Assembly (NCBI RefSeq): GCF_003173035.1
Contig: NZ_QGLE01000015.1
Span: 20,290-84,289 of the forward strand
DNA from: Zavarzinia aquatilis
GTDB lineage: Bacteria > Pseudomonadota > Alphaproteobacteria > Zavarziniales > Zavarziniaceae
Reading direction: 5' to 3'
Length of the DNA stretch: 64,000 bases
This document shows, piece by piece, positions 40,272 to 51,198 of this stretch. The notes under the pieces were generated by a model. That model was not told the origin of the DNA and ran no database searches. It saw only the letters and a list, made by a program, of their open reading frames with translations. Each line of letters starts with the position of its first letter. The first letter of the stretch is position 1. The position numbers and the translations under genes were made by a program.

Positions 40272-42687
40272 TTATTTCGCGAATGCCGCCTGCTCGAGGG
40301 CGCGGCCTTCGGTGTACTGGCTGAGGTCGATGGATTCGCCGACCAGCAGGTCGTCGCGGGTTACGAAGTGCGGCTTGAACAGCCAGACCAGCAGCGGCAC
40401 CACGACGATGGCGAGGACCATGTTGATGGTCATGACCATGACGAGGAGCAGGCCCATGTCGGCGAGGAACTTCAGGTCCGACAGGAAATACCAGGGCAGG
40501 ATGCCGACCGCGACGATGGAGGCGGTGAACAGGATCGCCTTGCCCGTGGTCATGATCGCGGCCCGGATCGCCGTGTCATAACGCTTGGTCGCCTGATATT
40601 CCTCGCAGATGCGCGAGAGCAGATAGATGCCGTAGTCGATGCCGACGCCGATGCCGATCGAGGCGATGGGCAGGGTGTTGACGTCGAGGCCGATGCCGAG
40701 TTCGACCATCACCGCGCCCAGCCGGGATCAGCAGGAAGAAGCCGGCGGTGATCGAGCGATAGGCGATGGCGCAGCCCACCAGGATGATCACGTTCAACGC
40801 GCCGAGGATGACATATTCATACTGGGCGACGGTGTCGTTGATCGACTGCTGCAGGGCGATGGTGCCGGTGGCGAGACGAACCGTGAACTCGGGATGATCG
40901 ACACCGACCAGTTCCACGGCCTTGCGGGCCTGGGCCAGGGCGAGATCGACCGTTTCCTGCTTGTTGTTCTTGTACCAGAGCGAGACCGTGGCGTTCTGCT
41001 GCTCGAAGTCCGCGACATGCAGGAAGGCCTTCGGGCTGGTGCCGAACATCACCGCGCCCACCGCGGCGCCCGTGGCCGCGTCGGTCGGATCGAGCGGCGC
41101 CCACTTCGGATTGCCACCCGCGAACAGGCGGTTGGCCTCGGGCAGATAGTCGGCGAAGGACAGGGTCGCCTCAGGCGGGTTGTCCATGTGCTCCAGCGCG
41201 TACTGGATCTGGGCCATGGTCGCGATGGTCTCGGCCTGGCGCGCCACCCGGTTCGGATTGATCGGGTTCTTCGCCTCGAGCACGATCTCGAGCGTATTCA
41301 CACCGGGGAAGTTGCGGTTGATCGCTGCGACCGCGGTGTTGAACTCGCCGTCCTCCCACAGGATGTTGCTGCCCTCGACCGGGTTGCCCACCTTCATCTG
41401 CAGGAACTCGTAGGTCGAGACGCCGGTGATGATCAGGAAGGCCACCGTGGTGATGCGCGCCGTGCGGCCATAGGTGATGGTCGCGACATGGCCGAGGAAG
41501 CGCTTCAGCGCGGCGTGGAAGCCGTGGTCACCGTCCATGCCGGTGATCTTCCGCACGTTGCGCGGCGCCGGCAGGAACGAGAGGATGAGCGGCGACAGGA
41601 AGACGTTGGCCGGCACGAGCATCGAGGCCCACCAGCCGCAGAACACCGCGAAGCGTTCCATGGCGGGAATGGGCGCCAGGGCGATGAGCAGCAGGCCCGC
41701 CGCGTCGGTGAAGATGCCGAGCATGGAGGGCGCCATCATCACCGAGAGCGCGATCTCCGCCGCCTTGCGCTTGTCGCCGACGTGGAGATAGATCTCGTAG
41801 TAACGCTCGGTGAACTGCACGCTGTGGCTGAACGAACGGGCGACGAGCAGCAGCGGCACGACCATGATCAGCGGCTCGATCGCGAGGCCGAGCCAGCCGA
41901 CGAAGCCGAAGCCCCAGATCGCAGCGATGATCGAAGTGGTGATCGGGGTGATCACGCCGGCGAAATTGCGCATGTAGAGGATGAGGCAGAACAGCAGGGC
42001 AAAGCCGGTGATGGCGAAGATGCCGATCATCTGCTGCTGATAGCGGTAGACCCAGCCGGTCAGGGCCGGCATACCCGCCATATGCACTTCGTGGTTCGCG
42101 TCGCGCGCATCTTCCACGATCTTCTGCATGTATTCGAAGGTCTGGCCGTAATCGAGCAGGCGTTCGATGAAGGTCGCGGTGATCAGGGTCGCGGTGCCAT
42201 CTTCGGAGATATAGAAGCGACGGGCCAGCGGCGCCATGTCGACGCGGCGCTTGAATTCGTCGATATCGGCCTGGGTCGAGGGAATGGTGTCGCCCATGAC
42301 CGGCTGGGTGTCGATACCGCCCGGCACCGCCTCGGCATAGCGCACCTTCTCGGTCGAGATCGAGATCACCTGGTCATGGTCGACGCCGGGCGCCAGGTCG
42401 ACGTCACGGGTCAGGTTCCAGACTTTCTGCAGGGTCTCGATGTTGTAGATGTCACCGTCGGTGCGCTTGACCATGATGGTGATGGTCAGCGGATTGCCGA
42501 AGTTCGGATGGTCCTTGAAGGTCTCGACGAAGGGATGGTCCGCCGGCAACAGGTCGGAGAAGATCGTCCTCAACTCGACGTTGCGGCAACCCCAGCCGAA
42601 AAAGGCCGTGATGAGCGCGATGATGAAAATCGAGATGCCCCGATTGGTCATGATCGCGTGCGAAAGGCGATAGCTGAAATTCTGCAC
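40272..42687 (-). pseudogene. RND/MMPL-family exporter with a frameshift near its C-terminus
   Basis: A transporter of about 804 codons of the MMPL/RND superfamily, with two blocks of membrane segments each flanking a large periplasmic loop. The first frame runs from a GTG at 42687 and loses homology after SITAGFFLLIP; the second frame resumes with AVMVELGIGLDVNTLPIASI and finishes at 40272. One extra base in the CCGG of the minus strand (40721-40726) explains the shift; without it the text reads LLIPLGAVMVELGIG. The lost part includes the last transmembrane helices, so the exporter is probably broken unless this is a sequencing error. It heads the DUF1329-Ycf48-DUF1302 operon. Confidence 0.8.
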
Positions 42688-42705
42688 GAGCCCCGAGCCC
42701 CCTGC

Positions 42706-42792
42706 CTAGCGGTGGAACATTGGGCTTGCCGCCCCTGGCGTGATGTCATGAGAAGTCCGCGAGTGGACTCCCAACGCGAATGGTCGCGTCAT
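42706..42792 (-). CDS. possible 28-residue leader ORF upstream of the RND gene
   Basis: A short frame starting MTRPFALGVHS has a good GGAGGAAG ribosome site and ends 18 bases before the GTG start of the exporter, which itself has only a poor site. It could be a leader peptide that feeds ribosomes to the exporter. No family is recognised and it may be spurious. Confidence 0.3.
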   Translation of the reverse strand: MTRPFALGVHSRTSHDITPGAASPMFHR

Positions 42793-43139
42793 CTCTTCCT
42801 CCCTGTGCGTCCGGTTGCCCCGGAGCCTCGTCGTTAGGCCGCGCCGCTTCCTGCGGTGTCTTGCCGTTGCCAGAGGGTGCGACGGATCAGGGGGGTCTGC
42901 CCCCCACCCGTATGGGGTGGGAGAGGCGACATTTCTCCCGATTTGGCATGAAACCGAACCGCAAGAATAGGCGCTTCCGATTTCCCCTCGATCGAGGGGG
43001 GGGTTGCCCACGCCGCCTTGCCTGAAAGTGAGCCTCGATCAGGTCCGCGTATCGACGCGGGTCCGATGAGGAGCGGCAAAGCCGCCAAGGACAAAGAACA
43101 ACGAACCACCCCCGCTTGCGGGAAACAGGGAGTGCGGAG
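42793..43139. other. divergent regulatory region between the RND operon and CYP153
   Basis: No gene seen. It holds several dyads: GGGGGG/CCCCCC near 42891-42906, CCCACCC/GGGTGGG near 42905-42923, and a perfect palindrome CCCCTCGATCGAGGGG at 42984-42999. These could be operators or leader hairpins for the CYP153 transcript; the MalT-like regulator is the obvious candidate to act here. Confidence 0.45.
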
Positions 43140-44731
<1,592 letters not shown>

Positions 44732-44744
44732 GCGGACAAGGGAA

Positions 44745-44778
44745 GGGGCGGGTCGCCGTGGCGGCCCGCCCCTTTTTT
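44745..44778 (+). terminator. intrinsic terminator after the CYP153-ferredoxin operon
   Basis: Stem GGGGCGGG (44745-44752) with CCCGCCCC (44765-44772), extended by CGCC/GGCG, followed by TTTTTT. Confidence 0.85.
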
Positions 44779-44799
44779 CCTGCCTGCGCGCGGCCGCGA

Positions 44800-46431
44800 T
44801 CAGGCGACGTTGCGCGTCTCTTCCCGCGGCAGGGCGGCGCGGCCGAGGATCATGTCCGCCGCCTTTTCCGCGATCATGATGGTCGGCGCGTTGGTATTGC
44901 CCGAGACCAGCGTCGGCATGATCGAGGCATCGACGACGCGAAGCCCGGCGATGCCATGGACCTTGAGGTCGTCGCCGACGACGGCCATCGGATCGCTGCC
45001 CATCTTGGCCGTGCCCACCGGGTGATAGACGTGTTCGCAGTGTTGGCGCACCGCGGCGCCCAGTTCGGCGTCACTGCGCACCTCGACGCCCGGGATCATC
45101 TCGCGGTCGAGATGGGCGGCAAGGGCCGGCTGCTGCAGGATGCGGCGGCACAGTTTCACGCCCTTGATCAGGCGGTCGACGTCGCGCTCGTCGGACAGCA
45201 GGCCGATGTCGATGGCCGGATCGTCGAAGGGATCGGGCGAGGCCAGGGTGACGCTGCCCCGGCTGTAGGGGCGCAGGAAACAGGCGTGCAGCGACAGACC
45301 ATGCTGGCCCATCGCCTTGGTGTCGCGGCCATGGTCGACGAAGACCAGGGGCACGAAATGCAGCTGCAGATCGGGTACGTCGACGCTCGGGTCCGACTTG
45401 ATGAAACCGCCCGCCTGGGTGACGGAGCGGCCCAGCATGTTGTCGCGCCGCCCCATCATGTAGGAGAGGCCAGCCCCCGCCATCTTCATCAGGCCGGCGC
45501 CATTCATCACGAAGCCGTCGCGCAGCTTCGACGAATAGACCGCGGCGACGTCGGGATGTTCCTGCAGGTTGCGGCCGACACCCGGCAGGTCGTGGACGAC
45601 GCCGATGCCCTTGGCGCGCAGCTCCGCCGCCGGGCCAATGCCCGAGAGCAGGAGAACCTGCGGCGTGCCGAAGCTGCCGGCGGCCATGATCACTTCGCGC
45701 CCGGCCTTGATCGTCTCGCGCTTGCCCGCGCGGTCGACGACGACGCCGGTCGCGCGGCGCCCGTCCATCGCCAGTTTCAGCACCCGCGCATCGGTCAGCA
45801 CGGTCAGGTTCGGGCGCGAGCGCGCGGGTTCGAGATAGGCCTGGCGCACGCCCCAGCGCCGCCCGTCCTTGATCGTGAACTGATAGAGGCCGACGCCCTC
45901 GAACTGCGCGCCGTTGAAATCCGGGTTGCGCGGGAAGCCCGCCTGTTCCGCCGCCTCGATGAATTTCAGGTTGGGGACATAGCCGTAATGGGTGTCGGAG
46001 ACGTGCAGCGGCCCGCCCTCGCCGTGAAAATCGTCGGCGCCCCGCGCGTTGTCCTCGGCCCGGCGGAAGTAGGGCAGAACATCCTGATAGGCCCAGCCGC
46101 GGTTGCCGCTCTGCGCCCAGGTGTCATAGTCGGAGGCATCGCCCCGGATATAGACCATGGCGTTGATCGCAGAGGAGCCGCCGAGACCCTTGCCGCGCGG
46201 CAGGAAGTGGCTGCGCCCGCCGGTCGCCGGGTTGGGCAGGGAATTGAAGGCCCAGTTATAGCGATGGGTCAGCATGTTCATGCCGAACATGCCGGGCCAG
46301 CGCACCAGCGGCGACGATTTGGCCGTGCCCGCCTCGATCAGGCAGACCTTGCTGCGGCCGTCCGCGCTCAGCCGATTGGCCATCACGCAACCGGCCGAGC
46401 CACCGCCGACGATGACGTAATCGAATTCCAT
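44800..46431 (-). CDS. GMC-family alcohol oxidoreductase
   Basis: A 543-residue FAD-dependent GMC oxidoreductase resembling choline dehydrogenase and AlkJ. The FAD motif is VIVGGGSAGCVMANRLS at the N-terminus, with GLGGSSAINAMVYIRG and GSFGTPQVLLLSGIGP (GMC signatures) and the catalytic His in CEHVYHPVGTAKMG, with NAPTIMIAEKAAD at the end. In a CYP153 setting it would oxidise the primary alcohol made by the P450 to an aldehyde. The frame remains open far upstream, but only as an antisense shadow of the next gene; the ATG at 46431 gives the normal start. Confidence 0.9.
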   Translation of the reverse strand: MEFDYVIVGGGSAGCVMANRLSADGRSKVCLIEAGTAKSSPLVRWPGMFGMNMLTHRYNWAFNSLPNPATGGRSHFLPRGKGLGGSSAINAMVYIRGDASDYDTWAQSGNRGWAYQDVLPYFRRAEDNARGADDFHGEGGPLHVSDTHYGYVPNLKFIEAAEQAGFPRNPDFNGAQFEGVGLYQFTIKDGRRWGVRQAYLEPARSRPNLTVLTDARVLKLAMDGRRATGVVVDRAGKRETIKAGREVIMAAGSFGTPQVLLLSGIGPAAELRAKGIGVVHDLPGVGRNLQEHPDVAAVYSSKLRDGFVMNGAGLMKMAGAGLSYMMGRRDNMLGRSVTQAGGFIKSDPSVDVPDLQLHFVPLVFVDHGRDTKAMGQHGLSLHACFLRPYSRGSVTLASPDPFDDPAIDIGLLSDERDVDRLIKGVKLCRRILQQPALAAHLDREMIPGVEVRSDAELGAAVRQHCEHVYHPVGTAKMGSDPMAVVGDDLKVHGIAGLRVVDASIMPTLVSGNTNAPTIMIAEKAADMILGRAALPREETRNVA

Positions 46432-46569
46432 GGCCCCGTTCCTCCCGGTTTTGCCTTGTTTTCTGCGGGCTAGAACACCCCTCCGGGCCTCGCAGGTCCA
46501 GCACCTCGAATAGGGGGGTGGGAGGGCCCGGCCGTTCTCGTCACCTTGGCCGAAAAGCGGAGGAGAGAC

Positions 46570-48414
46570 ATGCAAGCCCAAGCATCGGCGGATTGGGGCC
46601 TCGCGGCCCGTGCCCGCAGCACCCCCAGCCTGCAGGACCTGCACGTCCTGCCCCTGTTCCCGGTGCCGACCCTGGCGCTGCTGACCGGCTGCATCGCCGG
46701 TTTCGGCCTGTCGGGCTGGGCCATGGTGACCGGCGTGCTGCATCCCGCCATCGCCATCGCGATCAGCTCGGTGCTGGTCTACGCCTCCTTCACCGTGCTG
46801 CACGACGGCACGCATCGGGCGATTTCGCGCAGCCCGCTGCTCAACGACATCATCGGCACGCTGGGCGGCCAGTTCCTGCTGCCCGGGATCGAGGTCGCGG
46901 TCTATCGCCACCTCCATCTCGAGCACCACAAGAGCACGGGCGAGCATGGCGACGACCCGGACGACATCCTGGTGGCGCCCCTGCCCGGCGTGCTGCCCGC
47001 CCTGTTCTTCATAGATATCATCTGGTTCTTCTGGTACGTGAGGCGTTTCAATCGCTGGACGGCGCTGCAGAACAGCCGCTTCCTGCTGGGCTTTTCGCTC
47101 TATGTCGCCTGGCATGTCGCCTGGATCGCCTCGCCCTACGCCTATGAATGGCTGCTGGTCTGGCTGCTGCCCCAGCGTCTTGGCCTCGGCATCACCACCT
47201 ATCTCTTCGCCCATATCCAGCATCCGCCCGGCGTCGAGCAGCGCGAGCATCCCATCCACGCGACGGTGATGATCGAGCGCAATCCCCTGGTGCTGTCCTT
47301 CATGCTGGGGCAGAGCGCGCACCTTATTCATCACCTCTACCCCCAGCTGCCCTTCTACCGGCTCGAAGCCGGCTGGCGCGCGGCGGAGCGCCTGCTGGCG
47401 CCGCGTGGCGTGCTGTTCCGCGGCCTCGTCGAGAGCGAGGCCCCGACCCTGCCCGAGGCGGAGCAGCCCTGGCGCCGCGCCCGCGTGACCGCGGTCGAGG
47501 ACATCGCGAACGGCATCCGCCTGTTCACCCTCGCCCGCGCCGACGGCGGCGACCTGCCCGGTTTCGAGGCTGGCGCCCATGTCGACCTGCGGCTCGATCC
47601 CCACAGGGTCCGGCAATATTCGCTGATCGGCGTGCCCGGCCAGGCCGGGACCTGGCAGATCGGCGTGAAGCGCGAAGCGGCGGGGCGCGGCGGCTCCATC
47701 GCGGTGCACGAGCGGCTGGTGACGGGGGCCGAGATCGAGGTCGGCCGGCCGCGCAGCCATTTCCCCCTGCGGGACGGCGGCGGACGCCATGTCCTGATCG
47801 CCGGCGGCATCGGCATGACGCCGCTGATTTCCATGGCCCACGCCCTGCAGGGCCGCGATTTCACCCTGCATCTCTTCGCGCGGGACGCGGCCGGCGCCCC
47901 CTTCGGCGCCAGTTTCGCGCGTTTCCCCTTCGCCGCCCGTATCCAGCCGCATTACGACGAGGGCAAGGGCTTCAGCGACGGGGAAATCGCCGCCGCCATC
48001 GGCCCCTGGCACGACGGCGACCGCATCCACCTGTGTGGCCCGGGCGGCTTCATGGACCGGGTGAAGGCGGTCGCCTTCAGCCTCGGCTGGCCGGCGGACG
48101 CCGTCTCGACCGAGAATTTCTCCCCCGTGCCCCTGTCCCCGGGCGAGGCCTTCACGGTAACGCTGGCGCGCAGCGGCAAGCGCATCGAGGTCGCGGCCGG
48201 CGCCGCCCTGACCGACGCGCTCGAGGCGGCGCGCCTGCCGGTCGACACCCTGTGCCGGCGCGGCATCTGCGGCACCTGCCGCTGCAAGGTGATCTCCGGC
48301 ACGATCGAGCATCGCGATTCCGTGCTGACCGACGAGGAACGCGCCAGCGGCCAGCACATGATTCCCTGCGTCTCGCGCGGCACCGGCAAGGACACGCTGG
48401 TGCTCGATCTGTAG
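46570..48414 (+). CDS. fusion of membrane di-iron desaturase/hydroxylase, FMN/NAD reductase and [2Fe-2S] ferredoxin
   Basis: A 614-residue self-contained oxygenase. Residues 1-290 are an integral-membrane fatty-acid-desaturase/alkane-hydroxylase domain with hydrophobic helices and histidine boxes HDGTH (78-82), HLHLEHH (114-120) and HLIHH (251-255). Residues about 300-525 form a phthalate-dioxygenase-reductase-like module (RQYS at 348-351 for flavin, GGIGMTPLIS for NAD). The C-terminus is a plant-type ferredoxin (C562, C567, C570, C600). The enzyme therefore carries its own electron chain from NAD(P)H to the di-iron site. Start ATG follows GGAGGAGAG. It is divergent from the GMC gene and close to CYP153; substrate unknown (alkyl chain, sterol, carotenoid or terpenoid). 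Confidence 0.88.
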   Translation: MQAQASADWGLAARARSTPSLQDLHVLPLFPVPTLALLTGCIAGFGLSGWAMVTGVLHPAIAIAISSVLVYASFTVLHDGTHRAISRSPLLNDIIGTLGGQFLLPGIEVAVYRHLHLEHHKSTGEHGDDPDDILVAPLPGVLPALFFIDIIWFFWYVRRFNRWTALQNSRFLLGFSLYVAWHVAWIASPYAYEWLLVWLLPQRLGLGITTYLFAHIQHPPGVEQREHPIHATVMIERNPLVLSFMLGQSAHLIHHLYPQLPFYRLEAGWRAAERLLAPRGVLFRGLVESEAPTLPEAEQPWRRARVTAVEDIANGIRLFTLARADGGDLPGFEAGAHVDLRLDPHRVRQYSLIGVPGQAGTWQIGVKREAAGRGGSIAVHERLVTGAEIEVGRPRSHFPLRDGGGRHVLIAGGIGMTPLISMAHALQGRDFTLHLFARDAAGAPFGASFARFPFAARIQPHYDEGKGFSDGEIAAAIGPWHDGDRIHLCGPGGFMDRVKAVAFSLGWPADAVSTENFSPVPLSPGEAFTVTLARSGKRIEVAAGAALTDALEAARLPVDTLCRRGICGTCRCKVISGTIEHRDSVLTDEERASGQHMIPCVSRGTGKDTLVLDL

Positions 48415-48425
48415 GGCGGGGAGCG

Positions 48426-48451
48426 ACGCCGGCCCTGGGCCGGCGTGTTTT
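48426..48451 (+). terminator. intrinsic terminator after the fusion gene
   Basis: 9-bp stem ACGCCGGCC / GGCCGGCGT with a 3-base loop (48426-48446) followed by GTTTT. Confidence 0.7.
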
Positions 48452-48472
48452 CGGCCTTTGAGACGCAGGCAG

Positions 48473-48505
48473 GACCACCCCATAATGCCCCTGGGGTGGT
48501 CTTTT
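48473..48505 (+). terminator. second intrinsic terminator
   Basis: Perfect 9-bp stem GACCACCCC (48473-48481) / GGGGTGGTC (48493-48501) followed by TTTT; tandem with the preceding terminator. Confidence 0.75.
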
Positions 48506-48545
48506 CATTGACGGATTTGTCTCCAGAGACTGCAGGGAGGAGGGT

Positions 48546-49127
48546 ATGATGGCCTATCGTCCCGAATTCCTCGAAGGCTTGGCCTTGATCGCCAAAGCCG
48601 CAACCGCGGCCGTAAAGTCCGGGGGCACTCCGCCCATTCTGGTTGGTGGGGCAGCGGTGGAGTTTTTCACTGGGGGCGCCATCACTTCTGGTGATTTCGA
48701 CCTGTGGACGGCATCGGAAAATTTGCTTCGGCGCAATTTGCTGATCGTGGGTTTCAAGGATGAGGATCGTCGCGGGCACCTTGCCCGCGGCTTTTATCAC
48801 CCGGATCTCGACATGGGCGTCGAGCTTGTCAGCGGGACTCTATTCGACGGCCGATGCGACAGATCACGTCTCGTCATGGCAACGATCGGCGATGCCGCTA
48901 TCCACCTTCCACCCGTCGAAGACCTTATTGCCGACCGCATGGGGCAATATAACTCGGCCCCCCGGAAAGTTCCGGCGATGCGGGAGCAGGCGGCGATTCT
49001 CTACCTTCTTGCGGACGACCTGGACGAAGCCTACCTTGAACGCCGTATTCGCGAGGACACGGCAGGCGATTTTGGCCTGTCAGACCTCAAGGAAGCTGCC
49101 CATGAACTATCGCACGATCACGATTGA
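48546..49127 (+). CDS. nucleotidyltransferase-fold protein (AbiEii/DUF6036-like)
   Basis: A 193-residue protein with a minimal nucleotidyltransferase signature: LVGGAAVEFFTGGAITSGDFDLW (glycine pair, then the D-x-D metal site). The C-terminal part is helical (EDLIADRMGQYNSAP, EQAAILYLLADDLDEAYLERRI). AbiEii-type relatives are toxins of abortive-infection or toxin-antitoxin modules. Its base composition is visibly lower in G+C than the neighbours, it lies beside a tRNA gene, and it overlaps the next small gene, all consistent with a horizontally acquired two-gene module. GGGAGGAGG precedes the start. Toxicity is inference. Confidence 0.65.
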   Translation: MMAYRPEFLEGLALIAKAATAAVKSGGTPPILVGGAAVEFFTGGAITSGDFDLWTASENLLRRNLLIVGFKDEDRRGHLARGFYHPDLDMGVELVSGTLFDGRCDRSRLVMATIGDAAIHLPPVEDLIADRMGQYNSAPRKVPAMREQAAILYLLADDLDEAYLERRIREDTAGDFGLSDLKEAAHELSHDHD

Positions 49128-49353
49128 GCAACAGGCCGAGCGCATCGCCCGTCGGGTGAAAGCTCTCGGCTGGTCAACCGTGCCCGCGCCCGTCAACGAC
49201 GGCACCAGACGAACAGTCGAGAAACGGAGGCTGTTGGCCGCCATTTCCGAGAGCGCCGGTGCACAGGGCCGCACCCCCCGCTTTCGAGCACGGTTTGTCC
49301 CGCCGGATGACGGGCAAGAGGAAACAGCCGAGGTTCGGAGCCTTCAGGAATAA
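49102..49353 (+). CDS. small hypothetical protein overlapping the nucleotidyltransferase gene
   Basis: An 83-residue basic protein starting MNYRTITIEQQAERIARRVK, with GGAAG upstream and a 26-base overlap with the preceding gene. No family recognised. The tight overlap suggests it is the partner of the nucleotidyltransferase-like protein, possibly its antitoxin or cofactor; in classical AbiE systems the antitoxin comes first, so the order here would be reversed. Confidence 0.5.
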   Translation: MNYRTITIEQQAERIARRVKALGWSTVPAPVNDGTRRTVEKRRLLAAISESAGAQGRTPRFRARFVPPDDGQEETAEVRSLQE

Positions 49354-49442
49354 AAATGCCCACCGTCGGAAGCGACGCAGCGTCAGCTATTTCCGAATCC
49401 GGGGAACCGCGATGTCTTTAAATCCCGCAGCGGGGGGAAGGT

Positions 49443-49518
49443 TGGTGGAGCTGAGCGGAATCGAACCGCTGGCCTCCTCATTGCGAACGAGGCGCTCTCC
49501 CATCTGAGCTACAGCCCC
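49443..49518 (-). tRNA. tRNA-Ala (CGC)
   Basis: Complete 76-base cloverleaf including CCA: acceptor GGGGCTG/CAGCTCC, D-arm GTAGCTCAGATGGGAGAGC, anticodon loop TTCGCAA (anticodon CGC) and T-loop GGTTCGATTCC. Confidence 0.95.
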
Positions 49519-49624
49519 TCACCCGCCGCTTGCGAGGCGCGGATAATGCTCAAGCCAATATCGTCTGTCAAGCGGGTTGCGCGTCGGCTTTCAAAGCCCT
49601 ACATCGGCAGGGGTTGGCCAGCGG

Positions 49625-49918
49625 ATGGACGCGATGATTGCCCTTGTTCAGACCATTGATCTGATTCTTTCCCTCTATACCTGGGTGCTGATCGGCACCG
49701 CCGTCATCTCGTGGCTGATCGCCTTCAACGTGATCAATCCCTACAGCCCGGCGGTGCGCTCCATCGGTCAGGGACTGCATGTGGTGACCGAGCCCCTGCT
49801 GCGCCCGATTCGCCGCATCGTGCCCTCGGCGGGCGGCATGGATTTCTCGCCGGTCATCCTGCTGATCGTCATCTTCTTCCTGCGCCGCTTCATTCCCGAA
49901 GTGCTGCTGGGCCTCTGA
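49625..49918 (+). CDS. YggT family membrane protein
   Basis: A 97-residue inner-membrane protein with two hydrophobic segments (about 10-33 and 75-95) and the YggT core [45 protein letters not shown]. YggT proteins are linked to osmotic tolerance, cell shape and division. Its stop overlaps the DUF167 start (TGATG), the usual arrangement of these two genes. Confidence 0.85.
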   Translation: MDAMIALVQTIDLILSLYTWVLIGTAVISWLIAFNVINPYSPAVRSIGQGLHVVTEPLLRPIRRIVPSAGGMDFSPVILLIVIFFLRRFIPEVLLGL

Positions 49919-50256
49919 TGGCCGGGCTGCCTTTCGCGGCGGAGGCGGGCGGCGACGCGGTTCGCCTCGCGGTGAAGCTGTCGCCCCGGGCTTCGCGGAA
50001 CAGTCTCGAGGGGATCGTCGCCGGGGCGGACGGCCGGACGGCGGCGGCGATCCGCCTGAATGCCCCGCCGGTCGACGGCGCCGCCAACGAGGCGCTGATC
50101 CGTTTCGTCGCCGAGGCGCTGGATGTGCCGAAATCGTCGGTGACGATCCGTTCCGGCCACACCTCGCGGCAAAAGCTCCTCGTCATAGCAGGTAGCAGCG
50201 AGACGCTGTTGCAGCGCCTCGCCAAATGGCTTAACCCCGCGCCATCGAAGGATTGA
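49918..50256 (+). CDS. DUF167 (YggU-like) protein
   Basis: A 112-residue DUF167 protein: [37 protein letters not shown] and [16 protein letters not shown] are family signatures. Function unknown. Start overlaps the yggT stop, and folD follows after 35 bases, so yggT-DUF167-folD form one transcript. Confidence 0.88.
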   Translation: MAGLPFAAEAGGDAVRLAVKLSPRASRNSLEGIVAGADGRTAAAIRLNAPPVDGAANEALIRFVAEALDVPKSSVTIRSGHTSRQKLLVIAGSSETLLQRLAKWLNPAPSKD

Positions 50257-50291
50257 GGGCGGCCCGGCCGCCACAGCGACAGGGGTGTCCC

Positions 50292-51182
50292 ATGACCGCG
50301 CAGGTGATTGACGGCAAGGCTTTCGCCGCCGGATTGCGAACCCGTGTCGCCGCCGGGGTCGCCCGCCTGAAGGCAGAGCATGGCATCACCCCCGGTCTCG
50401 CCGTCGTCCTCGTCGGCGAGGATCCGGCCAGCCAGGTCTATGTCCGCAACAAGGGCGAGCAGACCAGGGCCGCGGGCATGAATTCCTTCGAATTCAAGCT
50501 GCCGGCCGACGCCAGCGAACAGGAACTGCTGGAGCGGGTGGCGGCGCTGAACGCCGACCCCGCCGTGAACGGCATCCTCGTCCAGCTGCCCCTGCCCCGC
50601 CACATGGACGCGGCCAAGGTGATCGACCTGATCGACCCGGCCAAGGATGTCGACGGTTTCCATGTCGTCAACGCCGGCAAGCTGGCGGTCGGGGCGGAGG
50701 GGCTGGTGCCCTGCACCCCGCTCGGCTGCCTGATGCTGGTCAAGGACCGGCTGGGCGGCAATCTGGCCGGGCTGAACGCGGTGGTCATCGGCCGCTCCAA
50801 CATCGTCGGCAAGCCGATGGCGCATCTTCTCCTGAAGGAAAGCTGCACGGTCACCATCGCCCATTCCAAGACTCGCGACCTGCCCGCCCTCGCGCGCAGC
50901 GCCGATATCCTGGTCGCCGCCGTCGGCATCCCGCAGCTCGTGAAGGGCGACTGGGTGAAGCCGGGCGCGACGGTGATCGACGTCGGCATCAACCGCGTGC
51001 CCAAGCTGGATGGCAGCGGCACCCGCCTCGTCGGCGATGTCGACTATGCCTCGGCGGCCGAGGTCGCGGGCCATATCACGCCGGTGCCCGGCGGCGTCGG
51101 CCCCATGACCATCGCCTGCCTGCTGGCCAACTGCTTGACGGCGGCCTGCGCCCAGGCAGGATTGCCGAAGCCCGCGCTCTGA
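50292..51182 (+). CDS. folD: bifunctional methylenetetrahydrofolate dehydrogenase/cyclohydrolase
   Basis: FolD (296 residues) interconverts 5,10-methylene- and 10-formyl-tetrahydrofolate using NADP. Catalytic region [13 protein letters not shown] contains the active Tyr and Lys; [12 protein letters not shown] and [14 protein letters not shown] are PROSITE-type signatures; [17 protein letters not shown] is the NADP site; [17 protein letters not shown] closes the protein. ATG with AGGGG upstream. Confidence 0.96.
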   Translation: MTAQVIDGKAFAAGLRTRVAAGVARLKAEHGITPGLAVVLVGEDPASQVYVRNKGEQTRAAGMNSFEFKLPADASEQELLERVAALNADPAVNGILVQLPLPRHMDAAKVIDLIDPAKDVDGFHVVNAGKLAVGAEGLVPCTPLGCLMLVKDRLGGNLAGLNAVVIGRSNIVGKPMAHLLLKESCTVTIAHSKTRDLPALARSADILVAAVGIPQLVKGDWVKPGATVIDVGINRVPKLDGSGTRLVGDVDYASAAEVAGHITPVPGGVGPMTIACLLANCLTAACAQAGLPKPAL

Positions 51183-51198
51183 CCCTTTTGGTGACGAC

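Noticed and set aside
44800..48483. A 1227-codon open frame on the minus strand
   Set aside because: Only 44800-46431 has protein homology (GMC oxidoreductase). The rest is the antisense of the desaturase fusion, kept open by high GC.
48455..48545. Searched for a direct repeat of the tRNA-Ala 3' end as an attachment site for the nucleotidyltransferase pair
   Set aside because: No repeat found; only tandem terminators are present, so no integration claim is made.
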